Source: Paenibacillus sp. LHD-117
GTDB lineage: Bacteria > Bacillota > Bacilli > Paenibacillales > Paenibacillaceae
Reading direction: 5' to 3'
Assembly: GCF_030929555.1 (NCBI RefSeq)
Contig: NZ_JAVFVT010000012.1
Span: 110,244 to 174,243, forward strand
Length of the DNA: 64,000 bases
A program made the position numbers and the translations under genes. This document shows, piece after piece, positions 33,672-41,984 of this stretch (the stretch's first letter is position 1; each line of letters opens with the position of its first letter). The notes below the pieces were generated by a model. That model was not told where the DNA came from. It was given only the letters and a program-made list of their open reading frames with translations, and ran no database searches.

Positions 33672-34754
33672 ATGAGAAAAGTGCAGCTAGCTTTGGCTAA
33701 GCCCGGCGACCGGGTGGCAAGAGCCATCTTCCAGGAAAACGGCAACGTTCTGCTCGGAGCCGGCGTTGAATTGAACGAACGGTACATCGACCGGTTGCGC
33801 AATCTCGGAATCGATTTTCTTTATATTGAAGACGGTATGTCCCTCGATATCGAACCGGAAGACACGATTCGGGACGAGACGCGAAAGCAAGCCGTCAATA
33901 TGATTTACAAGACGATGCATTCCTTCAAGGACGAAGGCGTGACGAAGGGCAGGACGATCGCACCCGACATGGGGCGGAATTTCCGCGCGATCTTCGGCAG
34001 CATCATGCAGGATTTGGCTACGCGGCCGAACCTGCTAGTGAATTTGACGAATATCCACTCCATGGACGCCTATTTGTTTCAGCATTCATTCAACGTAGCG
34101 GTGTTGTCCGGCATCATGGGCATCGCCAAGGGCTTTAACCGGATCCAGCTGGAGGAACTCGGAATCGGCGCTTTGCTGTTCGACATCGGAATGACCAAAC
34201 TGCCTAACGAGCTGCTGAACAAATCCGGGCGTTACACGAAGGAAGAACAAGAGTTGATGCATACGCATCCGAAGCTTGGTTTCGACATCCTGAGGAAATA
34301 TCATGACATCTCTATCGTCTCCGCGCATTGCGCCCTGCAGCATCATGAACGGTTCAACGGCTCCGGTTATCCGCGCGGCTTGAAGAAGGACGAAATTCAT
34401 ATGTACGCCCAGATCGTCGGCTTGGCGGACACTTACGATGCTTTGGTATCTCCACGTCCGCATCGCAAACGCTACACGACGAGCGAAGCGATAGAGTTTC
34501 TGTTCGCCTCGGGCGGCACGTTCTTTGACCTGGATCTCATCAAGCTGTTCTGCAGCCATATCTCCGTATATCCGGTAGCCACGACGCTGCAGCTTAATAC
34601 GGGTCAGGTCGTCGTCGTTACCCATAACAGCCAGCTTGCGGTTCATCGACCAAGGGTGCGCGTCATTAAAGAGGCTGACGGAGAGCCGCCAAAGTCGCCC
34701 TACGAGATCGAGTTAAAGGATCAGCTCCATCTGACGATCGTCAAAGAGCTTTAA
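33672..34754 (+). CDS. HD-GYP domain protein with altered HD motif
   Basis: 360 residues. An N-terminal DUF3391-like part ('GDRVARAIFQENGNVLLGAG') precedes the HD-GYP domain: 'YLFQHSFNVAVLSGIM' (HxxN), then 'GALLFDIGMTKLP', 'VSAHCALQHHERFNGSGYPR' and 'AQIVGLADTYDALVS'. The GYP triplet is intact. The usual HD doublet (HDIGK) reads Phe170-Asp171, losing one metal ligand, and the following Lys is Met. It may hydrolyse c-di-GMP with altered metal use or act as a binding protein. The gene neighbours a diguanylate cyclase. The start ATG has GGCGGGAAG upstream. Confidence 0.85.
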   Translation: MRKVQLALAKPGDRVARAIFQENGNVLLGAGVELNERYIDRLRNLGIDFLYIEDGMSLDIEPEDTIRDETRKQAVNMIYKTMHSFKDEGVTKGRTIAPDMGRNFRAIFGSIMQDLATRPNLLVNLTNIHSMDAYLFQHSFNVAVLSGIMGIAKGFNRIQLEELGIGALLFDIGMTKLPNELLNKSGRYTKEEQELMHTHPKLGFDILRKYHDISIVSAHCALQHHERFNGSGYPRGLKKDEIHMYAQIVGLADTYDALVSPRPHRKRYTTSEAIEFLFASGGTFFDLDLIKLFCSHISVYPVATTLQLNTGQVVVVTHNSQLAVHRPRVRVIKEADGEPPKSPYEIELKDQLHLTIVKEL

Positions 34755-34784
34755 TCCTCATTGCGCCTCGCGGCGCCATCCAAT

Positions 34785-34836
34785 CAAACCTTCCTCTTCT
34801 TCCGGCATTGCGGGAGTCGGAGAAGGTTTGTTTTTG
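34785..34836 (+). terminator. Terminator after the HD-GYP gene
   Basis: CAAACCTTC (34785-34793) pairs with GAAGGTTTG (34822-34830), followed by TTTTT. Confidence 0.8.
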
Positions 34837-34848
34837 CTTCGGTTAACT

Positions 34849-34876
34849 TTGAATCTAGCGATGTTTAGGGTAAAAT
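34849..34876 (+). promoter_or_regulatory. Promoter of the thiL-tsaEB-rimI-tsaD unit
   Basis: TTGAAT (34849-34854) and TAAAAT (34871-34876) are separated by 16 bases, about 35 bases before the thiL start. Confidence 0.65.
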
Positions 34877-34909
34877 GGGGAGATATAGGTGTAGAAGGAG
34901 ATTTCCGCT

Positions 34910-35965
34910 TTGGATGAATTCGCAAGCATATCGCATTGGACATCGCACCGGCAATCGGCGGATTGGCAGCGGCAACGAGGCGTCGCGCTTGGCATAGGCG
35001 ACGACGCGGCCGCCGTCGATCTTGCGGCCGCGCTCGACGGGATCGACGGCGGCAAGCGTCTGCTGCTGGCGGTCGACACGATGGTGGAGACCGTCCACTT
35101 CAGCGATGCGACGATGAGGGACGAAGATGTCGGCTATAAGGCTCTCGCCGCCAACATCAGCGATATCGCCGCGATGGGCGGCGTGCCGTTGCATGCGCTC
35201 GTCTCGGTCAGCGTGCCGAAGTCGTACGGACCGGAGCGGATGCGAAGGATCTACGACGGGCTGTACGAGTGCGCCGAGCGCTACGGGGTTGCAGTAATCG
35301 GCGGCGATACGACGTCGTCGCCGGAGCGCCTTGTCGTGTCCGTCACGCTGACGGGAACCGTCGAAGCGGGACGCGAGCTGCGGCGATCCGGCGCGAAGCC
35401 CGGGGAAGCCGTGTTCTTGACCGGCGCCGTCGGGCTGTCGGCGGCCGGGCTGCACCTGCTGCTGGCCGAGGCTGGCGGGAAGGCGGCGCACGAGGCGGAG
35501 CGCCGTTATCGCGAGGCGCTGGTCGCGGCGCATCGCCGCCCCGCACCTTCCGTGCAGGCAGGCAGGCTGCTGCTAACGGGCGGCTGCAGCAGTCTCAACG
35601 ACGTGAGCGACGGCCTTGCCAGCGAAGCATGGGAGCTCGCGGAAGCGTCGAGGCTCCGGCTCGTGCTTCGCGAGCGGCTGCTGCCGAAGAGCGGGAGCAT
35701 GAGCGATTATGCCCGCGACGCCGGCATCGATCCGCTGGAGTGGATGCTCTACGGGGGCGAGGATTACGTCCTGCTCGGAACGATCGACGCCGGGAAGGCG
35801 GAAGCTGCGAGGCAAGCGTTCCGCGAGGAGGGACTGCCGTTTTTCGTTATCGGCGAGACGGAGGAAGGACCGCCTGGCGTCGAGCTCGCGCGAGAGTGGA
35901 ATTCCGGAGCGGGAGAGAATAGGACAAGCATCGCGAAGCGGGGATATAATCATTTTGGTGAATGA
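34910..35965 (+). CDS. thiL: Thiamine-monophosphate kinase
   Basis: 351 residues from TTG 34910 with AGAAGGAG nine bases upstream. The AIR-synthase/ThiL fold is marked by 'GVALGIGDDAAAVDLAAALD' (Mg-ATP binding), 'LAANISDIAAMGGVPLHALV', 'YGVAVIGGDTTSSPERLVVS' and 'WMLYGGEDYVLLGTI'. It phosphorylates thiamine monophosphate to the diphosphate cofactor in the cytosol. It starts the block thiL-tsaE-tsaB-rimI-tsaD, matching the order ydiA-ydiB-ydiC-ydiD-ydiE in B. subtilis. The tsaE start lies 14 bases after its stop. Confidence 0.94.
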   Translation: MDEFASISHWTSHRQSADWQRQRGVALGIGDDAAAVDLAAALDGIDGGKRLLLAVDTMVETVHFSDATMRDEDVGYKALAANISDIAAMGGVPLHALVSVSVPKSYGPERMRRIYDGLYECAERYGVAVIGGDTTSSPERLVVSVTLTGTVEAGRELRRSGAKPGEAVFLTGAVGLSAAGLHLLLAEAGGKAAHEAERRYREALVAAHRRPAPSVQAGRLLLTGGCSSLNDVSDGLASEAWELAEASRLRLVLRERLLPKSGSMSDYARDAGIDPLEWMLYGGEDYVLLGTIDAGKAEAARQAFREEGLPFFVIGETEEGPPGVELAREWNSGAGENRTSIAKRGYNHFGE

Positions 35966-35978
35966 ACGGGTGGATGGA

Positions 35979-36452
35979 ATGGAACCTAGCAAAGTGAAAG
36001 CCGAATGGGTTGCAAGCAGCTTGAAGGATACGGAGGCGCTCGCGGACAGGCTGGCGGGCTTGGCGGGACCGGGCACGGTTATCGCGCTGGATGGCGATCT
36101 TGGCGCGGGCAAAACGGCCTTCTCCCAAGCATTCGCCGCGGCGATCGGCGTGCGTGGCGTCGTAAACAGTCCGACCTTCACGATTATCAAGGAATACGAA
36201 GGGGAAGCGCTGCCCTTTTATCATATGGATGTATACCGGTTGTCGATGGAAGAAGCCGACGAGCTCGGGCTGGACGAATATTTCTACGGCTCCGGCGTAA
36301 CGATCGTGGAATGGGCCAGCTTAATCGAAGAGTTGCTGCCGCCCAAGCATCTTGCCGTATTTATCGAGCATCTTGGCGGAGAAGCAAGGCGATTCCGGCT
36401 GAGCGGCTCGGGGGAGCCGTACGCGGCATGGATAGAGAATGGATTCAGATAG
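35979..36452 (+). CDS. tsaE: tRNA t6A biosynthesis ATPase TsaE
   Basis: 157 residues from the ATG at 35979, a normal TsaE length. Longer in-frame GTG/TTG starts overlap thiL and are less likely. The Walker A is 'VIALDGDLGAGKTAFSQAF', followed by 'VNSPTFTIIKEYEG', 'FYHMDVYRLSMEEADELGLD' and 'GVTIVEWASLI', all family hallmarks. It is the ATPase subunit of the TsaB-TsaD-TsaE complex that transfers threonylcarbamoyl to A37 of ANN-decoding tRNAs. tsaB follows 13 bases downstream. Confidence 0.94.
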   Translation: MEPSKVKAEWVASSLKDTEALADRLAGLAGPGTVIALDGDLGAGKTAFSQAFAAAIGVRGVVNSPTFTIIKEYEGEALPFYHMDVYRLSMEEADELGLDEYFYGSGVTIVEWASLIEELLPPKHLAVFIEHLGGEARRFRLSGSGEPYAAWIENGFR

Positions 36453-36464
36453 GGGCGTCTAGGA

Positions 36465-37322
36465 ATGAACACGGCAACATGGGGGGAGAGCGGCCCGGTA
36501 ATCGCTCTGGATACGTCGACTGCGGCGATGGCAGCCGCCGTCCTGCGCGGCGGAGTGACATTAAGCGAGGTTCAATCGCTTGCGGAGCGGAACCATTCCG
36601 TACACGTCATCTCGCATGTGAAGGCAATGATGTCGGAAGCGGGCGTCGCTCCGGATGAGCTTGCCGCCATCATCGTCGGGAACGGACCCGGATCGTACAC
36701 GGGCATGCGGATTGCCGTTACGGCCGCGAAGACGCTCGCTTGGTGCTGGCGCAAGCCGCTCGTCGGCGTCTCCAGCTTGGAGGCGATCGGCTTCGGAGCT
36801 TGGCATCGAGGCGCCGAACGGGTGCTAATGGCCGGAGAAGAAGCTTTTGCAAGACAGGAATGGGGACGGGAACGGGAGCATTGGGTGCTACCGATCATGG
36901 ACGCGCGCCGCGGGCAGGTGTATAGCGCGGGTTTCGTTTGCCGTGCCGATGGCGCGGCGTTGGAGGACTGGACTCGGTTCGCGGAAGACGGCGTGCGCTT
37001 AATGGATCAATGGGTGGAATCCATCGCGGAGCGGATCGGGGCGGAAGCCGGACGTCTCGGCGGAGCGGCGCCCGTCATCTGGCTAGTCGGCGACTTGTCT
37101 TTGCATGAGCAATCCGCCGAGCGGCTGGCTGCTCTCGGAGGGTCGCTTGGCGCGGATGTCCGTCTCATGCCATACGTCATGGAGGGCAGGTTCCTCGCGG
37201 AGCTCGGCCTGAAGCGGCTCTCTGCAGGCGAATCGGATGACGTCCATACGTTCATCCCGAACTACACGCAATTGACGGAGGCGGAAGTAAAGCTGAAGGC
37301 GAAGCAGGCAGGTGAGACATAA
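36465..37322 (+). CDS. tsaB: tRNA t6A biosynthesis scaffold TsaB
   Basis: 285 residues. The N-terminal ASKHA fold is clear: 'GPVIALDTSTAAMAAAVLRG', 'ERNHSVHVISHVKAMMSEAG' and 'IIVGNGPGSYTGMRIAVTAA'. It is somewhat longer than many TsaB proteins because of an insert around residues 110-140 ('GAERVLMAGEEAFARQEWGR'). It lacks catalytic metal ligands, as expected for the TsaD partner that holds the complex together. Its stop lies two bases before the rimI start, giving tight translational coupling. Confidence 0.92.
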   Translation: MNTATWGESGPVIALDTSTAAMAAAVLRGGVTLSEVQSLAERNHSVHVISHVKAMMSEAGVAPDELAAIIVGNGPGSYTGMRIAVTAAKTLAWCWRKPLVGVSSLEAIGFGAWHRGAERVLMAGEEAFARQEWGREREHWVLPIMDARRGQVYSAGFVCRADGAALEDWTRFAEDGVRLMDQWVESIAERIGAEAGRLGGAAPVIWLVGDLSLHEQSAERLAALGGSLGADVRLMPYVMEGRFLAELGLKRLSAGESDDVHTFIPNYTQLTEAEVKLKAKQAGET

Positions 37323-37324
37323 GG

Positions 37325-37819
37325 ATGGCCGTGAACAAAGATATGCTGGCGTACCGGGCGATGGCCGAGTCTGACATCCCCGCGATTCTGGCCATCGAGC
37401 AGGAAGCTTTCAGCAGCCCGTGGACGGAAGAAGCTTTCGTGAACGAGTTGAAGAACAACATGTTTGCCAGATACGTCGTCATGGAATACGGCGGCGAGCT
37501 GATCGGTTACGGCGGCATGTGGATAATTATGGACGAAGCGCATGTGACGAACATCGCCATACGGTCCGATGTAAGAGGGATCGGCCTTGGGAATAGGCTG
37601 CTGGGACAGCTTCAGCGGACCGCGGTGTTCTACGGCGCGGCGCGCATGACCTTGGAGGTGCGCGTCTCCAACGAACATGCCCAGCGGCTCTACCGAAAGC
37701 ACGGCTTCCAGCCATCCGGGGTACGGCCGCGTTATTACTCGGATAATGACGAAGATGCGCTTATTATGTGGGCGGAGCTGGATGCCGATCGGCTTAGAAC
37801 GGGAGGGGAACGAACCTGA
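37325..37819 (+). CDS. rimI: Ribosomal protein S18-alanine N-acetyltransferase (GNAT)
   Basis: 164 residues. A GNAT fold with N-terminal '[20 protein letters not shown]', the 'SPWTEEAF' RimI signature and the acetyl-CoA loop '[19 protein letters not shown]' (R/Q-x-x-G-x-G) is followed by '[20 protein letters not shown]'. It acetylates the N-terminal Ala of bS18 in E. coli; in Firmicutes the target is less certain. The position between tsaB and tsaD is conserved. A GGGAGGGG sequence just before its stop is the ribosome site for the next gene. Confidence 0.92.
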   Translation: MAVNKDMLAYRAMAESDIPAILAIEQEAFSSPWTEEAFVNELKNNMFARYVVMEYGGELIGYGGMWIIMDEAHVTNIAIRSDVRGIGLGNRLLGQLQRTAVFYGAARMTLEVRVSNEHAQRLYRKHGFQPSGVRPRYYSDNDEDALIMWAELDADRLRTGGERT

Positions 37820-37845
37820 GCACATCAAGCGGATTTGGAGAATCG

Positions 37846-38883
37846 TTGATTCTCGCAGTGGAAACAAGCTGTGACGAGACTTCCGTTGCGGTCGTCAAGG
37901 GCGGCAAACAAATATTGTCCAACGTGGTCAGCAGCCAGATTGACGTTCACGAACGGTTCGGCGGCGTCGTGCCGGAGATCGCTTCGCGCAAACACGTCGA
38001 GACAATTACGCTGATCATGGAACAGGCGGTACGGGATTCCGGGTACGAGCTAAAGGACATGTCCGCGATCGCGGTGACGCAAGGACCGGGCTTGGTCGGC
38101 GCATTGCTGGTCGGCATCGTAGCGGCGAAGAGCCTGTCGTTGGCGCTGGACGTCCCGCTCATCGGCACGCATCATATCGCCGGCCATATCTATGCGAACG
38201 AGCTTGTCCACGATCTCGAATACCCGTGCTTGGCGCTCGTCGTGTCCGGCGGGCATACCGAGCTCGTTCTGCTGGAGCGAGAAGGCAGCTTCCGCGTCAT
38301 CGGCAGAACGAGGGACGACGCGGTAGGCGAAGCGTACGACAAGGTGGCCCGGGCGCTCAAGCTGCCTTACCCGGGCGGCCCGCATATCGACCGACTGGCG
38401 GCCGAGGCAGCGACGGCGACCGTTCTGCCCCGCGCATGGCTGGAAGCGGACAGCTACGACTTCAGCTTCAGCGGGCTGAAGTCGGCCGTACTGGCCGTTA
38501 TTAACCAGACCCGCATGAAAGGATTGGAGCTGGACGAAGCGGCGCTCGCGCGCGGATTCCAGGAATCGGTCATCGACGTGCTCGTGACGAAGTCGCTGCG
38601 CGCCGCCAAGGCGCATGGCGTCAAGCAGCTTCTGTTATGCGGCGGCGTAGCGGCGAACAGCGGCTTGCGCGCGGCGCTCGAGGCTCGCTGCGAGGAAGAA
38701 GCACTGCCGCTTCTCATCCCGCCGGGCAAGCTCTGCACGGACAATGCCGCCATGATCGGAGCTGCCGCGCATTTGAAGCTAAAGCGGGAGTGTTATTCCG
38801 ACCTGGAGCTGAAAGCCGATCCCGGCTTGTCGCTGGAGGAATGGTCGGTGGACGAGCCTTTGGAACAATTCCCCAAACAATGA
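37846..38883 (+). CDS. tsaD: tRNA N6-adenosine threonylcarbamoyltransferase TsaD
   Basis: At least 345 residues from TTG 37846 ('[20 protein letters not shown]'). An alternative start is CTG 37816, overlapping the rimI stop as cTGA and placed seven bases after GGGAGGGG; it would add ten residues ([10 protein letters not shown]) and suits the family N-terminus. Metal-binding His residues are in '[14 protein letters not shown]', with '[16 protein letters not shown]' and '[10 protein letters not shown]' further on. It is the catalytic subunit for t6A37 formation. A consensus promoter for a T-box leader begins immediately after the stop. Confidence 0.95.
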   Translation: MILAVETSCDETSVAVVKGGKQILSNVVSSQIDVHERFGGVVPEIASRKHVETITLIMEQAVRDSGYELKDMSAIAVTQGPGLVGALLVGIVAAKSLSLALDVPLIGTHHIAGHIYANELVHDLEYPCLALVVSGGHTELVLLEREGSFRVIGRTRDDAVGEAYDKVARALKLPYPGGPHIDRLAAEAATATVLPRAWLEADSYDFSFSGLKSAVLAVINQTRMKGLELDEAALARGFQESVIDVLVTKSLRAAKAHGVKQLLLCGGVAANSGLRAALEARCEEEALPLLIPPGKLCTDNAAMIGAAAHLKLKRECYSDLELKADPGLSLEEWSVDEPLEQFPKQ

Positions 38884-38884
38884 A

Positions 38885-38913
38885 TTGACAGATAATTTCG
38901 GATCGCTTATAAT
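38885..38913 (+). promoter_or_regulatory. Perfect sigma-A promoter driving the first T-box leader
   Basis: TTGACA (38885-38890) and TATAAT (38908-38913) are separated by exactly 17 bases. The -35 box starts two bases after the tsaD stop. Confidence 0.88.
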
Positions 38914-38919
38914 AAGCAC

Positions 38920-39300
38920 CAATACTTCAAACCGCATAATCGCAAACGCAATGAACAGGAACAGTAAAGGGACTCCGGGTCGCCTCAAGACGTAATAAGC
39001 TTGAGTGCTCAGAGAGCTGCGGGCAGGTGCAACGCAGCCGAAGGATCGCTTGAAGCTCGCCTGGGAGCGGAGCCTTGGAAGTTTGTCACGGCGAACGACG
39101 AGTCGATACGATTTGGGCCGGACAGATTACTTGGCTACGGCTGACCTCCGTAACGGGGTACATAATCGCAGCATCCGGAGCTGCAATTATGATTAAGGTG
39201 GGCATTCCGTCGTTCGTATCGGCGTAGGGTGTCAACAAGGGTGGTACCGCGCGGGTCATTATAGCCTGTCGTCTCTTGCATAGAGGCGACAGGCTTTTTA
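38920..39300 (+). promoter_or_regulatory. T-box leader 1 with its own terminator
   Basis: The leader has the Stem I elements GAACAGGAACAGTA and AGAGAGCTGCGGG...GGTGCAACGCAG, and the T-box sequence AACAAGGGTGGTACCGCG at 39234-39251. A terminator (AGCCTGTCG...CGACAGGCT, 39263-39294, with T5) follows. The specifier region at 39051-39060 reads GAAGCTCGCC. CTC (Leu, 39056-39058) is favoured because the second leader shares it; GCT (Ala) is the alternative. No gene follows before the second leader. Confidence 0.82.
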
Positions 39301-39401
39301 TTATTCCGAGATCGGATAAGTTTGACACCTTGTCCGTACTTGGAATTCACCGCGAAACGGCGGCTCTTGCCTCCGATGGACGGCGACGGCCGTTACATCA
39401 T

Positions 39402-39500
39402 GAAATATAAGAAAGTATAAGTTTTCTCTATACTGAGCTTCTATTTCTCGGAATGAAACGCGCTGCGCCGCCAAGGGACTGCGCTAGCCGTTTCACCTTG
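39402..39500 (+). repeat. 99-base dispersed intergenic repeat, copy B
   Basis: This copy has the same length as, and about 85-90% identity to, copy A at 13317-13415. It lies between the two T-box leaders. A related GAAACGGCGG...GGCCGTTAC hairpin unit precedes it at about 39353-39396. Confidence 0.85.
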
Positions 39501-39519
39501 GTTGAATTGGTTTGAAGAG

Positions 39520-39912
39520 GAACATAATCGCATAGTCACAAACGCTGGGAACAGGAGCAAGTAGAGCAAAGGCTGGCAAACAAACGCCATGAGAAGGTTT
39601 CATGACGCGACCAAGAGAGCTGCGGGAAGGTGCGACGCAGTCGAAGCCGTTGATCGAATCTCGCCTGTGAGCGGAACGCGGGAACATGGAACGATATAGA
39701 GGGCAGGCAGGCCGGCTGGCTAAAGTCGACGGTCATTACTAGCATCAGGCCGCTCAAATCGCTCGGAAGTACTGCGTTACGGTTTAGCCTCCGTCAACGG
39801 GCCTTAAGCGGGCATGCGCCGAATTCATTCGGCTGCGGCCAATTGGAGTGGTACCACGGCATAAGCGTAAGCTTGTCGTCTCTTAATCAGAGACGGCAAG
39901 CTTTTTTTGTTG
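39520..39912 (+). promoter_or_regulatory. T-box leader 2, upstream of leuA
   Basis: AGAGAGCTGCGGGAAGGTGC (39614-39633) is the AG/GNUG region of Stem I. The T-box sequence is AATTGGAGTGGTACCACGG (39841-39859). The terminator is AAGCTTGTCGTCTCT/AGAGACGGCAAGCTT (39869-39902) with T7. The specifier region GAATCTCGCC contains CTC (Leu, 39660-39662), fitting leuA, which starts 61 bases after the terminator. A weak CATAAT (39523-39528) could serve as its own -10 box. Confidence 0.85.
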
Positions 39913-39972
39913 CTTTTCGGTGATGATGCAAGCGGAAGAATCCCAAACGACGATACTTAGGAGGAACCTAAA

Positions 39973-41535
39973 ATGGAAAACAATAAAAAAATTCAAATTT
40001 TCGATACGACTTTGAGAGACGGCGAACAATCGCCGGGCGCTTCGATCGCGCCTGAGCGAAAAATCATCATCGCGCGCCAGCTTGCCAAGCTTGGCATCGA
40101 CGTGATCGAACCCGGCTTCGCGGTGTCCAGCGCGGGCGAATTCGCTGCCGTGCAGCAAATTTCCCGCGAGCTGCAGCAAGTGGAGATCGCCGGCTTCGCC
40201 AGGGCGGTCAAAGGAGATATCGACGCGGCGGTGCGGGCGACGGCAGACGCGGCCCGCCGCAGGCTGCATCTCTTCATATCCTCGTCGGATATTCATCTGA
40301 GCCACCAACTGCGCAAGTCGCGCGAAGAAGTGATCCGCATCGCCCGCGACATGGTTGCTTACGGCAAGCAGTTCGTCGACGAAATCGAGTTTTCCGCGAT
40401 GGATTCGACGAGATCGGGACGCGACTTCGTCATACAGCTGGTCGAAGCGGTGATCGAGGAAGGGGCTACGATCATCAATCTGCCGGATACGCTTGGTTAC
40501 GCGATGCCGGACGAGATGATCGAATTGTTCAGAGCTGTGCGCAAGGAAGCAAGAGGCGGCGAATCGGTGCGGTACAGCGCGCATTGCCATAACGACCTGG
40601 GCATGGCGGTTGCGAACAGCCTTGCCGCGATCCAAGGCGGCGCGACTCAGATCGAGGTGACGGTGAACGGCATCGGCGAGAGAGCCGGCAATTGCTCGCT
40701 GGAGGAGCTGGTTATGGCCATCGAGACACGCCGCGATCACCTGAAGGCGGAGACGAATATCCGGATCGGCGAAATTTATGAAACTTCGCGGATCGTCAGC
40801 CGGACGATGAACTTCCCGATCGCGTACAACAAGCCGATCGTCGGCCGGAACGCGTTTCAGCACGAGTCGGGCATCCACCAAGATGGATTGCTCAAAAATC
40901 GGAACACCTACGAGATCATGGACCCCGAGGCGATGGGCATCTCCCGGAGCATGATCGTGCTCGGCAAACATTCGGGCAGCCACGCGATCAAACACCGTCT
41001 CTCGGATTTCGGAATCGAGCCTAACGATGAGCAGTTCAAGGCCATCTATACGCGATTCAAAGAGGTAGCGGACGGACAGAAGATCGTCACCGACAACGAG
41101 CTGATCCGCATCGCGGGAGATATGACGAAGACGCAGCCGGATCCTTACGTCCTGGTCGATCTGCTGGTGCATGCGGGAATGCAGCGGGCAAGAACGGCAA
41201 CGGTAACCGTGCGCGAGAACGGGCAAGGTTCGGAGAAAAGTTATATGGCCATGGGCGCCGGTCCCTTGGAGGCGGTTATCTTGGCGATCCAGCAAGCGAT
41301 TCCGGCGGCGGCCGAATTCGAAGATTTGGAGCTGCATTCCTTATCGACCGGGGAAGACGCTTTCGGCGAAGCGGCGGTCAGCGTAGTTTATAACGGAGAA
41401 AGGTTCCGGGGCAGCTCTGTTCACAAGGATATCATTCTGGCGGCGGCGCAAGCATACGTTTCTGCATGCAATCAAGCATTGATGAGCGCGAATGCCGTTC
41501 GGAAGCCGGACCAACGACAGCAAACGGCAAACTAG
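39973..41535 (+). CDS. leuA: 2-isopropylmalate synthase
   Basis: 520 residues, full length for LeuA. The catalytic TIM barrel starts 'IQIFDTTLRDGEQSPGASIA'. Metal-binding 'YSAHCHNDLGMAVANSLAAI' (HxH) and 'GNCSLEELVMAIETRRDHLK' are present. The C-terminal regulatory domain extends from about residue 390 ('DPYVLVDLLVHAGMQRARTA'). It condenses acetyl-CoA with 2-oxoisovalerate as the committed step to leucine and is normally feedback-inhibited by leucine. AGGAGG precedes the ATG. It is controlled by the T-box leader(s) upstream. No other leucine genes are in the window, so leuA is detached from leuBCD. Confidence 0.93.
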   Translation: MENNKKIQIFDTTLRDGEQSPGASIAPERKIIIARQLAKLGIDVIEPGFAVSSAGEFAAVQQISRELQQVEIAGFARAVKGDIDAAVRATADAARRRLHLFISSSDIHLSHQLRKSREEVIRIARDMVAYGKQFVDEIEFSAMDSTRSGRDFVIQLVEAVIEEGATIINLPDTLGYAMPDEMIELFRAVRKEARGGESVRYSAHCHNDLGMAVANSLAAIQGGATQIEVTVNGIGERAGNCSLEELVMAIETRRDHLKAETNIRIGEIYETSRIVSRTMNFPIAYNKPIVGRNAFQHESGIHQDGLLKNRNTYEIMDPEAMGISRSMIVLGKHSGSHAIKHRLSDFGIEPNDEQFKAIYTRFKEVADGQKIVTDNELIRIAGDMTKTQPDPYVLVDLLVHAGMQRARTATVTVRENGQGSEKSYMAMGAGPLEAVILAIQQAIPAAAEFEDLELHSLSTGEDAFGEAAVSVVYNGERFRGSSVHKDIILAAAQAYVSACNQALMSANAVRKPDQRQQTAN

Positions 41536-41585
41536 ACGCATATCGATTCTTCATTTTGAGTAAAAAGAACGCGATGTGAACAATT

Positions 41586-41855
41586 TTATCCACATCCACG
41601 CACAATAATGTGGATAAACATGTAAAGAGGGCGTAAACCTTGGGTTTGCGCCCTCTCTGCGTTGTGGGGCAAACGGGGATATCTTTTTCACAATTGATCT
41701 GTGGATAATGTGCATAACGTGGATAGTGCGGACAGGATCCGAGCTTTCATCGGGTATTAATCCCTAAACCCCTAGGAATTGCGGAGGACTGCGCGAAAAA
41801 TGTCGACAGAATTAACTAACAATTTATTCACGGTTGTGGATAAAACTGTGAGTAA
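41586..41855. other. DnaA-box cluster
   Basis: Four perfect TTATCCACA boxes (either strand) lie at 41586-41594, 41609-41617, 41700-41708 and 41835-41843. A TTATGCACA box is at 41709-41717, directly abutting the third. One-mismatch boxes are at 41824-41832 and 41847-41855. Seven sites in 270 bases is far above chance at this base composition. The region (41536-41984) has no gene. A 14-bp hairpin without T run (41626-41656) sits inside and may end leuA transcription. oriC itself is unlikely because dnaA/dnaN are absent. Confidence 0.8.
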
Positions 41856-41984
41856 GTTCATGACGATGGCGGATAACGTCCGGGCGCAATCCGATTTGCG
41901 TTAAATACTAATCATTTTTTCGGTGAAATGACCCGTCCAATGCGCTATCTTAGCATTAACGTCATATATGCGGAGGTAACCCGA

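Noticed and set aside
39883..41337. A 484-codon open frame on the minus strand opposite leuA
   Set aside because: It is antisense to a well-supported leuA, has no recognisable domain, and its His/Arg/Asp-rich composition is typical of the shadow of a GC-rich gene.
41586..41855. Reading the DnaA-box cluster as oriC
   Set aside because: No dnaA, dnaN, rpmH or gyrase genes are nearby and no AT-rich unwinding region with DnaA-trio pattern is clear.
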